Source of the DNA: Arenicola marina
Lineage: Eukaryota; Annelida; Polychaeta; Arenicolidae
Direction of reading: 5' to 3'
DNA length: 64,000 nt
NCBI GenBank assembly: GCA_964019135.1
Contig: OZ025250.1
Span: 53,815,357-53,879,356, forward strand
A program made the position numbers and the translations under genes. Positions 23,401 through 33,765 of the stretch are shown one piece after another; position 1 is the first letter of the stretch, and each line of letters opens with the position of its first letter. The notes under the pieces are model-generated. The model saw nothing but the letters and a program-made list of their open reading frames with translations, ran no database searches and was not told where the DNA came from.

Positions 23401-25690
23401 TGTTATTTCCAGCGTTTATTGCCTAATTGCTAAATTGCCAAATTGCCAAATTGCTAATTGCTGAGTTGCTAAATTACTAAATTGCTAAATTGCTAAAAAG
23501 TCCGTTTCGGCCTAAGACGTTTCGGCCTGGTATTTTTGGGAGGGGGGACGTTTCGGCCAAGTATAATATTACAACACTTATATCGTGGAGTCACACATGA
23601 TTTATCTGGTATAAAACAAAAAAACATAATCAAACTTCACACTTATTATGTAGACATTAATTTGGTTGGCGTTTAGAGTCACGCAGTGGTTGATGCTGAG
23701 TCCTTTTTCTCCCGTTCACGCGCCCTGACACCCCAAGATGTGGGGCTGCCCAGCTCTGAGGTTTTGGCATACATAAATTTGGCTCGTTTTTAGCATAAAT
23801 AACAGTATCGCTCGTTCGTTTATATGTTGTGCTATATCTGTTAAAGAAGCGTTAAGCAATTCAACTTTTGTTTAACATGCGTTGAGCAATTCAACAGAAT
23901 GTGGGACGCCCGCGATATTGTTATTTATGTTCAAAAGGGCGTAAAGCCAATTCAGGTTATTGTGGCGAGTTCTATTTCTTCTGACATCACTGACATCAAT
24001 TTACATTCGCAGGTGTGCGACGTCAAAGCAGAGAAAACGTATTTTTTATTACTTGGTTGTTTATTCCAATCACAATCCGGTTGATCCACAAAGACACGTA
24101 CATTTACTTTCCACTTCTGAATTTCTAACATTGTTATCCTAATCGGTCGATGAAGATGATCTCTCCTCCGGCTCACGATCCCAACCCTTTATTTATACTA
24201 GCTAGGCCAGAAGCCCCTCCACCCCTACAGGGATCCCCTGGCAACGTCAGGCTTCTTCCCCCGCCCCCACTAACGCTGAGGGGACCACCCTGGCACCCTC
24301 AGGATTCCCCCACCCCTACTAAAGCTGAGGGGGCGCTCCCCGGGCCACGTCAGGATTCTCCCCCACCCCTACTAAAGTTGAGGTGACCCTCCCCTGGCAA
24401 CCTCGGGGTTCCCTCCACCCCTACCTTCGCCCGCACGCTCAGCGTGCCGTTTATCCTTGTCCTAGGTTTTGATCCTAACTTGTTTTGCTATCTAAGTTCC
24501 TAACAATATGTTGAATTGCTTGTAGGCCTGTTAAGGTCGAGAGCGGGTGGGGAATAAAAAAACATCGTTGACCAAATTATTTTTTCTCTAGATAAGTATC
24601 GTGTTAAAAAAACACGAATCTACTTTAAAATGTCATACAACTTATATAGTTACTTTACTAAAAAAAGTTGTGAGCATTTTTCTCAAGTTGGCTTTTACAG
24701 GGGGGTCAATGGGAAAATGCTTTAAATGTGCTTTTTTACTCAATATTTGGAAGCCCTCTAAAAACGGTCGGCAGACTTCCCCCAAAAACTGCCTGCTGAA
24801 GCCTAACGTCATAGTGAATACAACCATAACAAACAAAAGACATGTGACCGAACTAACTTTTGCTCTATAAGCTCGCTTGTAAATAAATTACGCTGTAAAA
24901 AATGCCCTAAATGCAGAATTATCACAATTTTGCCTTTCGGCGAATATATGCAATCAATAGATATTTTGTGTATTTGCTTGTAATACAACACATGCATACA
25001 CATTTGGTAGGAGGAACTATTATTTGATGTGACAGATTGACATTGGCTGCCATTGGAACCTAAAAAGTTCTGAAAAATCCTCCAGGCGCCACCCGCTCTA
25101 GACCTTAAGTCAGTTCACATCACTCGAGCTGCTGAGGGGAGTGAGCCAAAACCTCAGAGCTGAGGCAGCTCCACATCTAGGAAGGGTTGTCGGCCGTTTC
25201 GGCCAGCGGACATTTCGACCTAGGACGTTTCGACCTTGGGCATGTCACTGACCCTTCGCAAATCTGCAGCAGTAGAGAATTAGTCAAATGTTCTATGCTA
25301 AGAAAAAGTGAGTATTTGACTCATTTGCCTCACAAAAAGTTTCATTTCATGCTCCACAAATCAGCAGAAACAACCATTACAGCCATGATTAAATTACAGA
25401 CGAAAGTTGGGTTCAACGTATTTATTTAACGAGGATACCCGAATATCGTACGTTAGGAACATGAGGCTTCCTGAAAAAGTATGAACAGCAAAATGTCACA
25501 ATGTAAAAACTAAATATACAATAGAACAATGGCGGGGCAATCCTATCCAGACATATTATTGGTATCGGAAACGATAAGGAGATGAAACAACACGACGTCA
25601 GTAATACTAGTCTGAAAGTTCTCAGTCGGACGCTCGTGGCCATTGAGGAATACATGTACGATATCTTTTCGCACGAGGTCAGGATTCACA
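23400..25690. repeat. Downstream repeat block, duplication copy A
   Basis: This block lies 3' of the intact receptor gene. It pairs with 28,500-30,262, which lies 3' of the receptor pseudogene. Shared marks, in order, are the TTGCTAAATTGCTAAAAAG run, the GACGTTTCGGCC repeat, TATAATATTACA, GCCAATTCAGGTTAT, GGTCGAGAGCGGGTGGGG, ATCTACTTTAAAATGTCATAC, ATTGACATTGGCTGCCATT and CACACCCTTAAGGGCGTGG. It includes a tandem repeat at 24,217-24,426 (about four 50-bp units with ACCCCTACTAAAG). No gene is supported. Confidence 0.8.
24217..24426. repeat. About 50-bp tandem repeat, 4 units
   Basis: Units start at ACCCCTAC/GCCCCCAC near 24,221, 24,263, 24,312, 24,365 and 24,417 and contain CTAAAG(C/T)TGAGG and CTGGCAAC. 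This block was not found in copy B. Confidence 0.75.
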
Positions 25691-25693
25691 CCC

Positions 25694-27397
25694 TTAAGGG
25701 CGTGGCAGGGTCATGGCCGCCAGAATGAGGGTGCCGCTGAGCCACAGGACGGCGAAGACCCCCAGCAGCAGGCGGTCCAAGATGGCCGCCACCTTCGTCC
25801 AGTCGTCGCTGGCCCCCTGGCTGGCCCATCTGGTCCCCAGGCTGTCGGCGATAGCCCTCACCCCCAGCACGCCCTCCCGTAGCAGCAGTCCCCCCAGACG
25901 GCTGTCGGGGTTAACGCGCGGCGGCTGACAGCGGGGCGGGACCACGTGACTGCCTCCTTGTGCCGCCTCTGGGGATAGGACTGACGCGTTATCCGTGGTG
26001 TCGACGCCACGGTATCTCACCTGCGCACCGCGCCACCTCGCCGGCGTAAGACACACTTCCGGGATGACGCCAGCCGTAGAGTGCGCATTAGCTGATCCGC
26101 AATGACCGAAATCTTGTCCCATCTCATGCTGAGCCACAGAGGATGTCTCGTTCAGTTCCTCCATTTCTGCGCAGGGTAAAGCCGATGCATTCGTCTCACA
26201 CTGTTGCACCGAACTCTCATTTATTTCCTCTAACTGCGGGTCCGCAATAGACGACTCAGCCCTTCCTTTCGGTGGCTCGCCCATGCGCAGCAGTGTCCCC
26301 AGCCGGTGGAGAAAGAGCCGCCGTATCCATGGCGACATGACGTGGGTGGCCGGGGAGCGCTTGCTGATGTGGATGACGCCCACCGTCGCCATAATGGCGA
26401 CGAAGATGAGGATGAGGATGAAGAGGATGTAGACGCTGAGGAGGGGGACCCCGAGGACAGAGGGCGGCGTGATGGCCGAGACTAACAGGAGGAAGATGCA
26501 CAAACCGCCGAAGATCAACAGCAACATGGAGATTTTCTCGCCTGACTCGACGGGCAACAGGAACGTGAAGACGGTCGAGAATGAAATGACGAGACAAGGC
26601 GAGATGACGGTCACCACGTAGAATAAGGACCGCCTTCGCAAGGACACGAGGTAGACCGCATTCTCGAATCTCTGCGTGCAGCAGGGATACAAAATAATAT
26701 CCTTTATAGCTCTGGTCGCCATTAGATCCCATTCCATGTTTGGGTAGTAATCTTCTAGAACGAGAGTCAAGTTAGTTTCATCGCCCCCTGGCGGAAGATT
26801 GGGTGGCATTATTCGTACGGTGTCGCCGTCATGTGACCAAGACATGATCCCAAACTGACACATTTGCTCGTCAAAGGGAAACAGACGGACATCAATAGGA
26901 CAAGGAACTGTGGTCGTCAGGGGAAATTCCCAGGTCACGTGACCGTCATAGGCGACCTTGACCTTGGGAGCGCTCTCTATCCGCGGAGACATATCCCCCT
27001 CGACGGCCTGCGCGATGACGAGATCCGGAAGCCAGAGTTGGGAGGGCAGGGTGTGGATTGTCCGGATCCCGCCGTAGTCCTCCGGCCGCCAGCGCACAGT
27101 GCAGTCATTCCAGGCCTCTTCCAGCCACAGATCCAGCGTCAGCATCTGCTCCACGACGTCAAGTTTCCGGATCTGTGTCAGCCATGTCTGGAGCTCCACG
27201 TGCAGGACGTCGCTCCGGTTACACGCGGGTCGGGTCAGGTCTCTCGAGGCCCAAAGCAAATCTCGGTGAAGTCTCGTTAGGTGCGAGACCGACTGGGCGT
27301 GGCGGCTTGGCACGCTGGCCAGCAACATGATGAAGGTGATGGTTGTAACAGCCAGACGACGGAGTCCCCAAGTCTCCGCCTTATGTACGTGAGCCAT
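25694..27397 (-). CDS. Nicotinic-type Cys-loop receptor subunit, alpha-like, intronless
   Basis: This is a pentameric ligand-gated channel subunit of the plasma membrane. The chosen start gives 567 residues. It is the Met directly before a signal peptide (hydrophobic about residues 14-27) and is conserved in the pseudogene copy; the frame stays open 59 codons upstream. The Cys loop is C166-C180 (PIDVRLFPFDEQM between). Vicinal cysteines C239-C240 in YPCC mark an alpha-type loop C. WLPD and SWSHDG correspond to loops A and B. M1 is about 257-282, GEK 286-288 precedes M2 (289-308), M3 is 318-340 and M4 540-563, with a long cytoplasmic M3-M4 loop. M2 is odd: the conserved 9' leucine is glycine (G297), with IFGGL where the family has VLLSL, and 20' is Ala. 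The single exon suggests an origin by retroposition (inference). Ligand unknown. Confidence 0.9.
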   Translation of the reverse strand: MAHVHKAETWGLRRLAVTTITFIMLLASVPSRHAQSVSHLTRLHRDLLWASRDLTRPACNRSDVLHVELQTWLTQIRKLDVVEQMLTLDLWLEEAWNDCTVRWRPEDYGGIRTIHTLPSQLWLPDLVIAQAVEGDMSPRIESAPKVKVAYDGHVTWEFPLTTTVPCPIDVRLFPFDEQMCQFGIMSWSHDGDTVRIMPPNLPPGGDETNLTLVLEDYYPNMEWDLMATRAIKDIILYPCCTQRFENAVYLVSLRRRSLFYVVTVISPCLVISFSTVFTFLLPVESGEKISMLLLIFGGLCIFLLLVSAITPPSVLGVPLLSVYILFILILIFVAIMATVGVIHISKRSPATHVMSPWIRRLFLHRLGTLLRMGEPPKGRAESSIADPQLEEINESSVQQCETNASALPCAEMEELNETSSVAQHEMGQDFGHCGSANAHSTAGVIPEVCLTPARWRGAQVRYRGVDTTDNASVLSPEAAQGGSHVVPPRCQPPRVNPDSRLGGLLLREGVLGVRAIADSLGTRWASQGASDDWTKVAAILDRLLLGVFAVLWLSGTLILAAMTLPRP

Positions 27398-28240
27398 GAG
27401 GACAACACGTGCTTTAGATCGGACACAACCGCTACAGTTAAATAAAAGTGGCGGAGGCATATTGCCCAGGACAGTTCCAGGCATAGTAAACAGGGCGCAT
27501 TGCTGACCCGTGGCGTATGGTTGAATTAATTGTAGGACAATTACATATAAACGTTTGTAATTTGCCTCTTGCATCCGTGATGTGGTATCGTCTCGTAGCA
27601 GCCATTATCTGGGTTGGGGGTGTGTTGGGTCTGTGTGGCGTGTTTGTTTGTGTTGCGTGGGATCGTTGGGAATAATGTCAACGCTAGTGGTGGTGAGAAG
27701 GAGGGAGGGAGGTTAGGCATATGATGAGAGAACTGCTATCACATCGTATCTACTAACAAGCGAGCCGAGGGGCGCGGCGTGTTCGTAAGCCCAACGAGCT
27801 GAGGGACCAATGATTTGACCATGTACCCAGCAAACTGGCACTCAGCTCGGTCATGACTGACGAGGGGATGAAAAGGCATCGCCTGCAGTTGTGGCGTGCG
27901 GGCCGGCGGGCTGGCGGGCGGGAGGGAAAAAACTAGGTTATTACTTATGCTCGGTCCCCTGGCTTGAACTTTAGGTTGAGAATGATAGCGCGGTTTTGAG
28001 GTCAAGACGTGTGCCTTTGAATTAGGTCAGCGGCTTGAGAAAAATGGTATTACTAATGCTGTTGACAACCTAGTGTGGACTGGACTAGTGTGGATGATTG
28101 GTTCGCCTCTTGCTATCCCGCTGCATGACGTTTTTGTCAAATTGTTCTCCATTTTGTTTCGGGATTTCTGCCTGGAGCTGTGTCTTATGGTGACAGCACC
28201 CTGGCCACTGGGTAGTCATGGCGTTGGCCTTGGGTTGTCC
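27398..28240. other. Upstream region of the receptor gene; no other gene
   Basis: 27,398-27,690 is matched by 31,889-32,560 upstream of the pseudogene (shared GACCCGTGGCGTATGGTTGAATTAATT and CGTAGCAGCCATTAT), so the duplicated unit includes upstream DNA. From about 27,750 the sequence is unique. No TATA box or coding exon is convincing. Confidence 0.5.
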
Positions 28241-28244
28241 ACAT

Positions 28245-28440
28245 CTTCGAATCGGGATCCGTGGGACATATCGGGAATTGATAGGTCGAATTTCGTTTCG
28301 TCGGGTCGAATTTGGAATCAAAAGGGTCTAATCGGGATCTGAAGGGTGAAATCGGCATCCGACGGGTCAATCTGTAAGCAAGGGGCAAAATGTGCATCCG
28401 ACGGGTGAAATCTGTATCAGACGGCTCCAATCGGGTTCCG
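28245..28440. repeat. Degenerate 23-26-bp tandem repeat
   Basis: About eight units of the form ATCGGGATCCGACGGGTGAA. They vary in length and base but keep GGG(T/A) and ATC(T/G)G anchors. Confidence 0.7.
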
Positions 28441-28499
28441 AGATGGGGGCGTGCGACGTTCACCCCAGCTGGCCTCAATGACCTCAGCTCAAATAGGCG

Positions 28500-30262
28500 C
28501 TAAGCCAATTCCGGCTTTAATCGCTTATATGCTAAATTGCTAAATTGCTAAAAAGCAAGTCCGTTTCGGCCTAGGATGTTTCAGCCAGATATTTTGGGGA
28601 GGGCGGACGTTTCGGCCAACTATAATATTACACAACTTATACCATGGAGTCACACGTTTTATCGGGTATAAAACTATAATCACATTTCATATCATGTTAT
28701 ATACACAGTAAGCTGGCTGAAACTACAACGAGTAGTAAAACTGTTAGTTATTTCCAGCTATAGTTCTATATTTAATGTTGGTTTAATATGAGGCGCTGAG
28801 CCAATTCAGACCTCATTGAATTGCCGTTGGCTAACGGAGAACATTTGCGCCTCCAGTTATGTCCTTATTTTACTTCAAGAAAAGGACATTCAGACAACGC
28901 GATTCCTACTGAGGCTTTCATGTACCCAAGGATGCTACCGTCTGACAAACCGTCGAACATTAAGACACATTCATACGCCTTTCAAGGGCGTATGCATGAA
29001 TTCTTGAAAGGCGACCCGGAGAACAATAAATTGTTAAATTCACCATAAACATAAAACAATACGTGTATAAGCATGAGGCATACGTCTCGTCTCCGATGAT
29101 GGGGTTCATACCTTGCTAAAGATACAAAGTACTCCTATGGGCGCTGAATAGCCCATAAATAATGGAAAGTCATTTATAGATGATGAAGCGACGACAAAAA
29201 ATCGATTGCTTATTTCTAATTTTGGTTGTTATAGAAACTGATTTAGAAGAGAGGCCGGGGCACATCATTTGAAAAGTAGGAGCACAGATATACTCTAAGG
29301 GTCTGCAAGGGTGGACGGAAGTTTCGGCCAGTGGACGTTTCGGCCTGGGACGTTTCGGCCTAGGACCATTCGGCCTAGGACGTTTCGGCCCGCGATATTG
29401 TTATTTATGTTCAAAAGGGCGTTAAGCCAATTCAGGTTATGTTGAATTGCTTATAGGCGTGTTAAGGTCGAGAGCGGGTGGGGGATAAAAAAACAGTTCA
29501 ACATAATTTTTTGTTCTCTAAATAATTAACGTGTAAAAAACACGAATCTACTTTAAAATGTCATACAAATTATGCTTTATTTTACTAAAAAATAGTTATG
29601 GGCATTTTTCTCCAATTGGCTTTTACTTGGCGGTCATTGGGAAAATGCTTTAAATGCGTTTTTTGCTCAATATTTTGAAGCTATTTTGTGTATTTGCTTG
29701 TATTACATCAAATACATACACATTTTGGGGAGGAATTATTATTTGATGTGAAAAATTGACATAATAATAATAATAATAATAATAAGTTTATTGTGCACTG
29801 TAGGCTAACAGCCTCAAAGTAAAAATATACGCAAGTAAACATCAAGTAAATAAGGTAACACTTTCAAACAGTTTTTCCCTTAATTTGAACGCATCGCGGA
29901 GAAATAGCACGATGTTATATATATAAAAATATAAATTCCCAACGCAAGTTCTGCTACTGATCTGTGACTTCAGGTAGGTAGTCAATCTGAAGTCAGATTG
30001 ACATTGGCTGCCATTAGAACCTAAAAATCCATTAAACGAATTTGACTTTAGTTCTGAAACAATCCACCCACTATTGACCTTAAGTCAGTTCGAATCACTC
30101 GAGCTGCTGAGGGGAGTGAGCCAAAGCCTCAGTGTGGGGCAGCCCCACATCTAGGGAGGGTTGTAGGACGTTTCGGCCAGCGGACGTTTCGACCTAGGAT
30201 GTTTCGGCTTAGGACGATTCGGCCTAGGACGATTCGGCCTAGGACGACGAGACTCCTATTCA
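28500..30262. repeat. Downstream repeat block, duplication copy B
   Basis: Counterpart of 23,400-25,690. It lacks the 24.2-kb tandem repeat and about 220 bases corresponding to 24,755-24,975, and carries a 234-bp insertion at 29,763-29,996. GTTTCGGCC repeats are at 28,560-28,617, 29,318-29,395 and 30,164-30,250, more than in copy A. No gene is supported; a 75-codon open frame at 28,821-29,048 has no recognisable content. Confidence 0.8.
29763..29996. mobile_element. 234-bp insertion with (AAT)n end
   Basis: It is present in copy B and absent from copy A, where the intact site ATTGACAT is at 25,036-25,043. The insertion is flanked by an 8-bp duplication ATTGACAT (29,755-29,762 and 29,997-30,004). 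One end is a run of AAT triplets followed by AAGTTTATTGTGCACTGTAGGC. This looks like a short retroposon inserted in minus orientation with a microsatellite tail; the family is unknown. Confidence 0.75.
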
Positions 30263-30269
30263 CACCCTT

Positions 30270-31888
30270 AAGGGCGTGGCAGGCCCACTGGCTGGCCCAC
30301 CTGGCCCACCTGGTCCCCAGGCTGTCGGCGATGGCACTCACCCCAGCACGCCCTCCCGTAGCAGCAGTCCCCCCAGACGGCTGTCGGGGGTAACACTCGG
30401 GGGCTGACAGCAGGGCGGGACCACGTGACTGCCTCCTTGTGCCGCCTCTGGGGATAGGACCGGCGCGTTATCTGTGGTGTCGACGCCACAGTATCTTACC
30501 TGCGCACCGCGCCACCTCTCGGGCGTACCACTCATACCCGGGATGACGTCAGCCGTAGAGTGCGCGTCAGTTGATCCGCAATGACCGATCTCTTGTCCAG
30601 TATTGTCATCCATCTCATCCTGAGCCACAGAGGATGTCTCGTTCAATACCTCCACTTCTGCGCAGGGTAGAACCGATTCATCCATCTCACACTGTGGCAC
30701 CGAACTCTCATTCATTTCCTCCAACTGCGCGTCCGGAATGGACGACCCAGCCCTTCCTTTCGGTGGCTCGCCCATGCGCAGCAGTGTCCCCAGCCGGTGG
30801 AGAAAGAGTCGCCGTATCCATGGCGACATGACGTGGGTGGCCGGGGAGCGCTTGCTGATGTGGATGACGCCCACCGTCGCCATAATGGCGACGAAGATGA
30901 GGATGAGGATGAAGAGGATGTAGACGCTGAGGAGGGGGACCCCGAGGACAGAGGGCGGGGTGATGGCCGAAACTAACAGAAGGAAGATGCACAAACCGCC
31001 GAAGATCAACAGCAACATGGAGATCTTCTCGCCTGACTCGACGGGCAACAGGAACGTGGAGACGGTCGAGAATTAAATGACGAGACAATGCGAGATGACG
31101 GTCACCACGTAGAATAAGGACCGCCTCCGCAAGGTCATGTTGTAGACCGCATTCTCGTATCTCTCCGCACAGCAGGGATAATAAATGATATGCTTTCTAG
31201 CTCTGGTCGAAGTTAGATCCCATTCCATGTTTGGGCAGTAATCGTCTAGAACGAGGGTCAAGTTAGTTTCATCGTCCCCTGGCGGAAGATCTAGCGGTAT
31301 TATTCGTACGGTTTCGCCGTCATGTGACCAAGACATGATCCCAAACTGACACATTTGCTCGTCGAAGGGAAACAGACGGACATAAATAGAACACACACAT
31401 GTGGTCGTCAGGGGAAATTCCCAGGTCACGTGACCGTCATAGGCGACCTTGACCTTGGGAGCGCTCTCTATCCGCGGGGACATATGCCCCTCGACGGCCT
31501 GCGCGATAACGAGATCCGGAAGCCAAAGTTGGGAGGGCAGGGTGTTGATTGTCCGGATCCCGCCGTAGTCCTCTGGCCGCCAGTGCACCGTGCAGTCATT
31601 CCAGGCCTCCTCTAGCCATAGATCCAGCGTCAGCATCTGCTCCACGACGTCAAGTTTTCGAATCTGGGTCAGCCATGTCTGGAACTCCACGTGCAGGATG
31701 TCGCTCCGGTTACACGCGGGACGGGTCAGGTCTCTCGAGGCCCAGAGCAAATTGCGGTGCAGTCTCGTTAGGTGCGAGACCGACTGGGCATGGCGGCTTA
31801 GCACTCTGGCCAGCAACATGATGAAGGTGATGGTTGTAACAGCCAGACGACGGAGTCCCCAAGTGTCCGTCTTATGTACGTGAGCCAT
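30270..31888 (-). pseudogene. Nicotinic-type receptor pseudogene (tandem copy)
   Basis: Homologous to the gene at 25,694-27,397 along most of its length, with the same start (ATG at 31,886-31,888), signal peptide, Cys loop, YPCC loop C and IFGGL pore. It is broken at three places. An in-frame TAA at 31,073-31,075 in M1 replaces the TCA serine codon. A one-base loss near 30,341-30,345 ends the frame at 30,338. The sequence encoding M4 is missing beyond about 30,285. It therefore cannot make a full subunit. Several extracellular changes (for example CVCSIYV in the Cys loop) and the 378-bp insertion upstream are further differences. Confidence 0.9.
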
Positions 31889-31993
31889 GAGGACGCGACG
31901 TTCTTTAGATCGGCCACAACCGCTACAGTTAAATAAAAGTGGCGGAGGCATATTGCCCAGGACAGTTCCAGTCATAATAAACAGTGCGCATTG

Positions 31994-32371
31994 CACTCTC
32001 TGCCTTCGACTCACCCCTCTAGGGCTCCATTATATATCTGTTTTCGCCTACGTTCTCAATGCATTTTCACACTCGCTCGCCAGGGCGGCGCTGCGCAAAT
32101 CGATAGGAAAACTGCGTCGCGCATTTCTACAAATTAGTACTGGGACCCAGCCAAAGCCTAATAAAACATAAAACATGAAGTATTTAAAAAGGGAACAAGA
32201 TGTTTTTGCTGTATTAAATATACAAATCTCGTAAGTTTTATGTCTTATTGTTGAAAATTATAATGCTGCAAGGAATTACAGCTGATTTTACCGTTTTTCA
32301 AGAATATGCCCCCGGCCGACAGCAGCGGTAAAAGCTAGCTTGCGTAGCGCCACCGTGCCGGGAGCTTGGGT
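31994..32371. mobile_element. 378-bp insertion upstream of the receptor pseudogene
   Basis: The intact receptor's upstream DNA reads GCGCATTGCTGACCCG. Here the same site is split: GCATTG at 31,988-31,993, 378 foreign bases, then GCATTG at 32,372-32,377 followed by CTGACCCG. The 6-bp duplication marks a transposition after the tandem duplication. Weak inverted similarity (GGGCGGCGCTGCGCAA and the reverse complement of TTGCGTAGCGCCACCG) suggests a non-autonomous DNA transposon. No frame is present. Confidence 0.75.
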
Positions 32372-32649
32372 GCATTGCTGACCCGTGGCGTATGGTTGAA
32401 TTAATTGGAGGAGTACCACACAATTTCATGTAATCGTTTGTTATTTGCCGCTTGCATCCGGGAGATGGTCTCGTCACGTAGCAGCCATTATGAGGGCTTC
32501 CACATGTGTGTTGGGGCTGTGTTGCAGGGGACCGTTCGGAATAATTTCAGTGCTGGCGGCGGTGCGAATGTGTGTGTGTGGGGGTGGGTGGGGGGGGGGG
32601 TGTGGCTCTATGATCAAAGCACTGCTGTCCTATCATGCATAGGACCAGT

Positions 32650-33019
32650 AGATGTGAGGAACATCATTTGAGAGGGGCGCATAGCTTTAGGCCGTGCGGA
32701 TGTTCTGTAGAATGAACCCAAGTAAGTCGTATCCTGAGATGTAATCCGTGGTATTAAATAGCAGATATCATGATTCTAGTCATTGCTGTACGTTACTTGA
32801 GTCACTGTTGTACGTTATTCTAGTCCTTATTATTGTGGAGTTGTGAATCATAATGTGTCTTCACGTAAACGCGACTCTTTTCTCTTCTCTTGTCAGTTGC
32901 CGTGAGACGCCATCATGTTTGCTGTCCATTTGCGTGATAAATCAAAGGAAAACGATGAGCCTGACTCTTATGCATGGCCCTTGCGACCTCAACCCTAACT
33001 GGGGTGTAAGAGTCGTGCT
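32650..33019. other. No supported gene
   Basis: Unique-looking sequence between the duplicated receptor block and a foldback element. I see no coding exon or known repeat. Confidence 0.4.
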
Positions 33020-33328
33020 ATACAGATGGTCAAAAAAGTAGCATTGCATCACCCAACCTCCCTTCGATTAATTATGGTCGATTATGACGACGAACTTACC
33101 TCTCCAAATCGCCTCGACCCTCTTCTTTAGACATGACTTGGACCATAGGATGCATTCATTGTAAAGTTTGCTGTCTATTTCTTGCGCGTCAATGATATTT
33201 TCGTCGGTCGTTAACCGTCATAATCGACAATCATTCATCGAAGGGAGCTGGGTAATGCAATTCTACTGTTTTAACCATCTGTATTACTTGAACCTTCTGC
33301 CCATCAGCTTGATGTCAGCAGGGTCAAG
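33020..33328. mobile_element. Foldback-ended DNA transposon, near complete
   Basis: Arms 33,020-33,088 and 33,217-33,284 are imperfect inverted repeats about 68 bp long (ATACAGATGGT...GTCGATTATGAC). The right end continues into the terminal hairpin CTTGACCCTGCTG...CAGAAGGTTCAAG (as reverse complement), as in the 4,172 copy. The left terminal hairpin is degraded. The interior matches 4,280-4,412. There is no coding capacity, so it is non-autonomous. Confidence 0.7.
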
Positions 33329-33559
33329 TTTATTGGGGTACGATCAACCCTGAAAGCCCAGCAAAGAGTCATCCGATTTCTCTGGACTAGACCCCAGTGG
33401 CACTGGACCACAGTTGCAGGTCGATGACATGTTATACAGGAGCCAATATTAAATGTATTTACAGACGCAATAGAATGCATAAATAACATATTTAAATTTC
33501 ACTAAGATTTTATTTAATGATCGGATGACAGAGACTTAAGGCATATGTCGTCAGATACT

Positions 33560-33738
33560 TCAAGGGTTCAAAATGGCGGCCACGGTACCCTTGAAGCCCA
33601 TCCAGATCTCGTACCCGTTGGGTATGATCTCGTCCTCCGGGAGTACGAAGGTGCTGGGATTCCTCGGGAAGATGGTGTAGACGTAAGGTATACCGGCAAC
33701 GTCGTGCGCCCAGTCGATGATTGTACTATCTTTCCGGG
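33560..33738 (-). pseudogene. Carboxypeptidase A-like gene, last exon
   Basis: After a TTGTAG acceptor the exon reads two bases plus 58 codons and TGA. STIIDWAHDVAGIPYVYTI and FVLPEDEIIPNGYEIW align with the C-terminus of M14 zinc carboxypeptidases (GGSIDWSYNQGIKYSFTF, GFLLPASQIIPTAQETW). In that alignment the catalytic glutamate of FELRDTG falls on phenylalanine in IFPRNPS, and the Asp after the conserved Arg is Asn. The exon itself is open. Together with the other exons it points to a former or inactive digestive-type procarboxypeptidase. Confidence 0.75.
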
Positions 33739-33765
33739 CTACAAGTACCAAGAGTTGCAAGATTA

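Noticed and set aside
30571-30831. Plus-strand frames opposite the receptor pseudogene, and similar ones at 25,713-25,928 and 26,864-27,330
   Set aside because: They are antisense to conserved receptor coding sequence and show no domain of their own.
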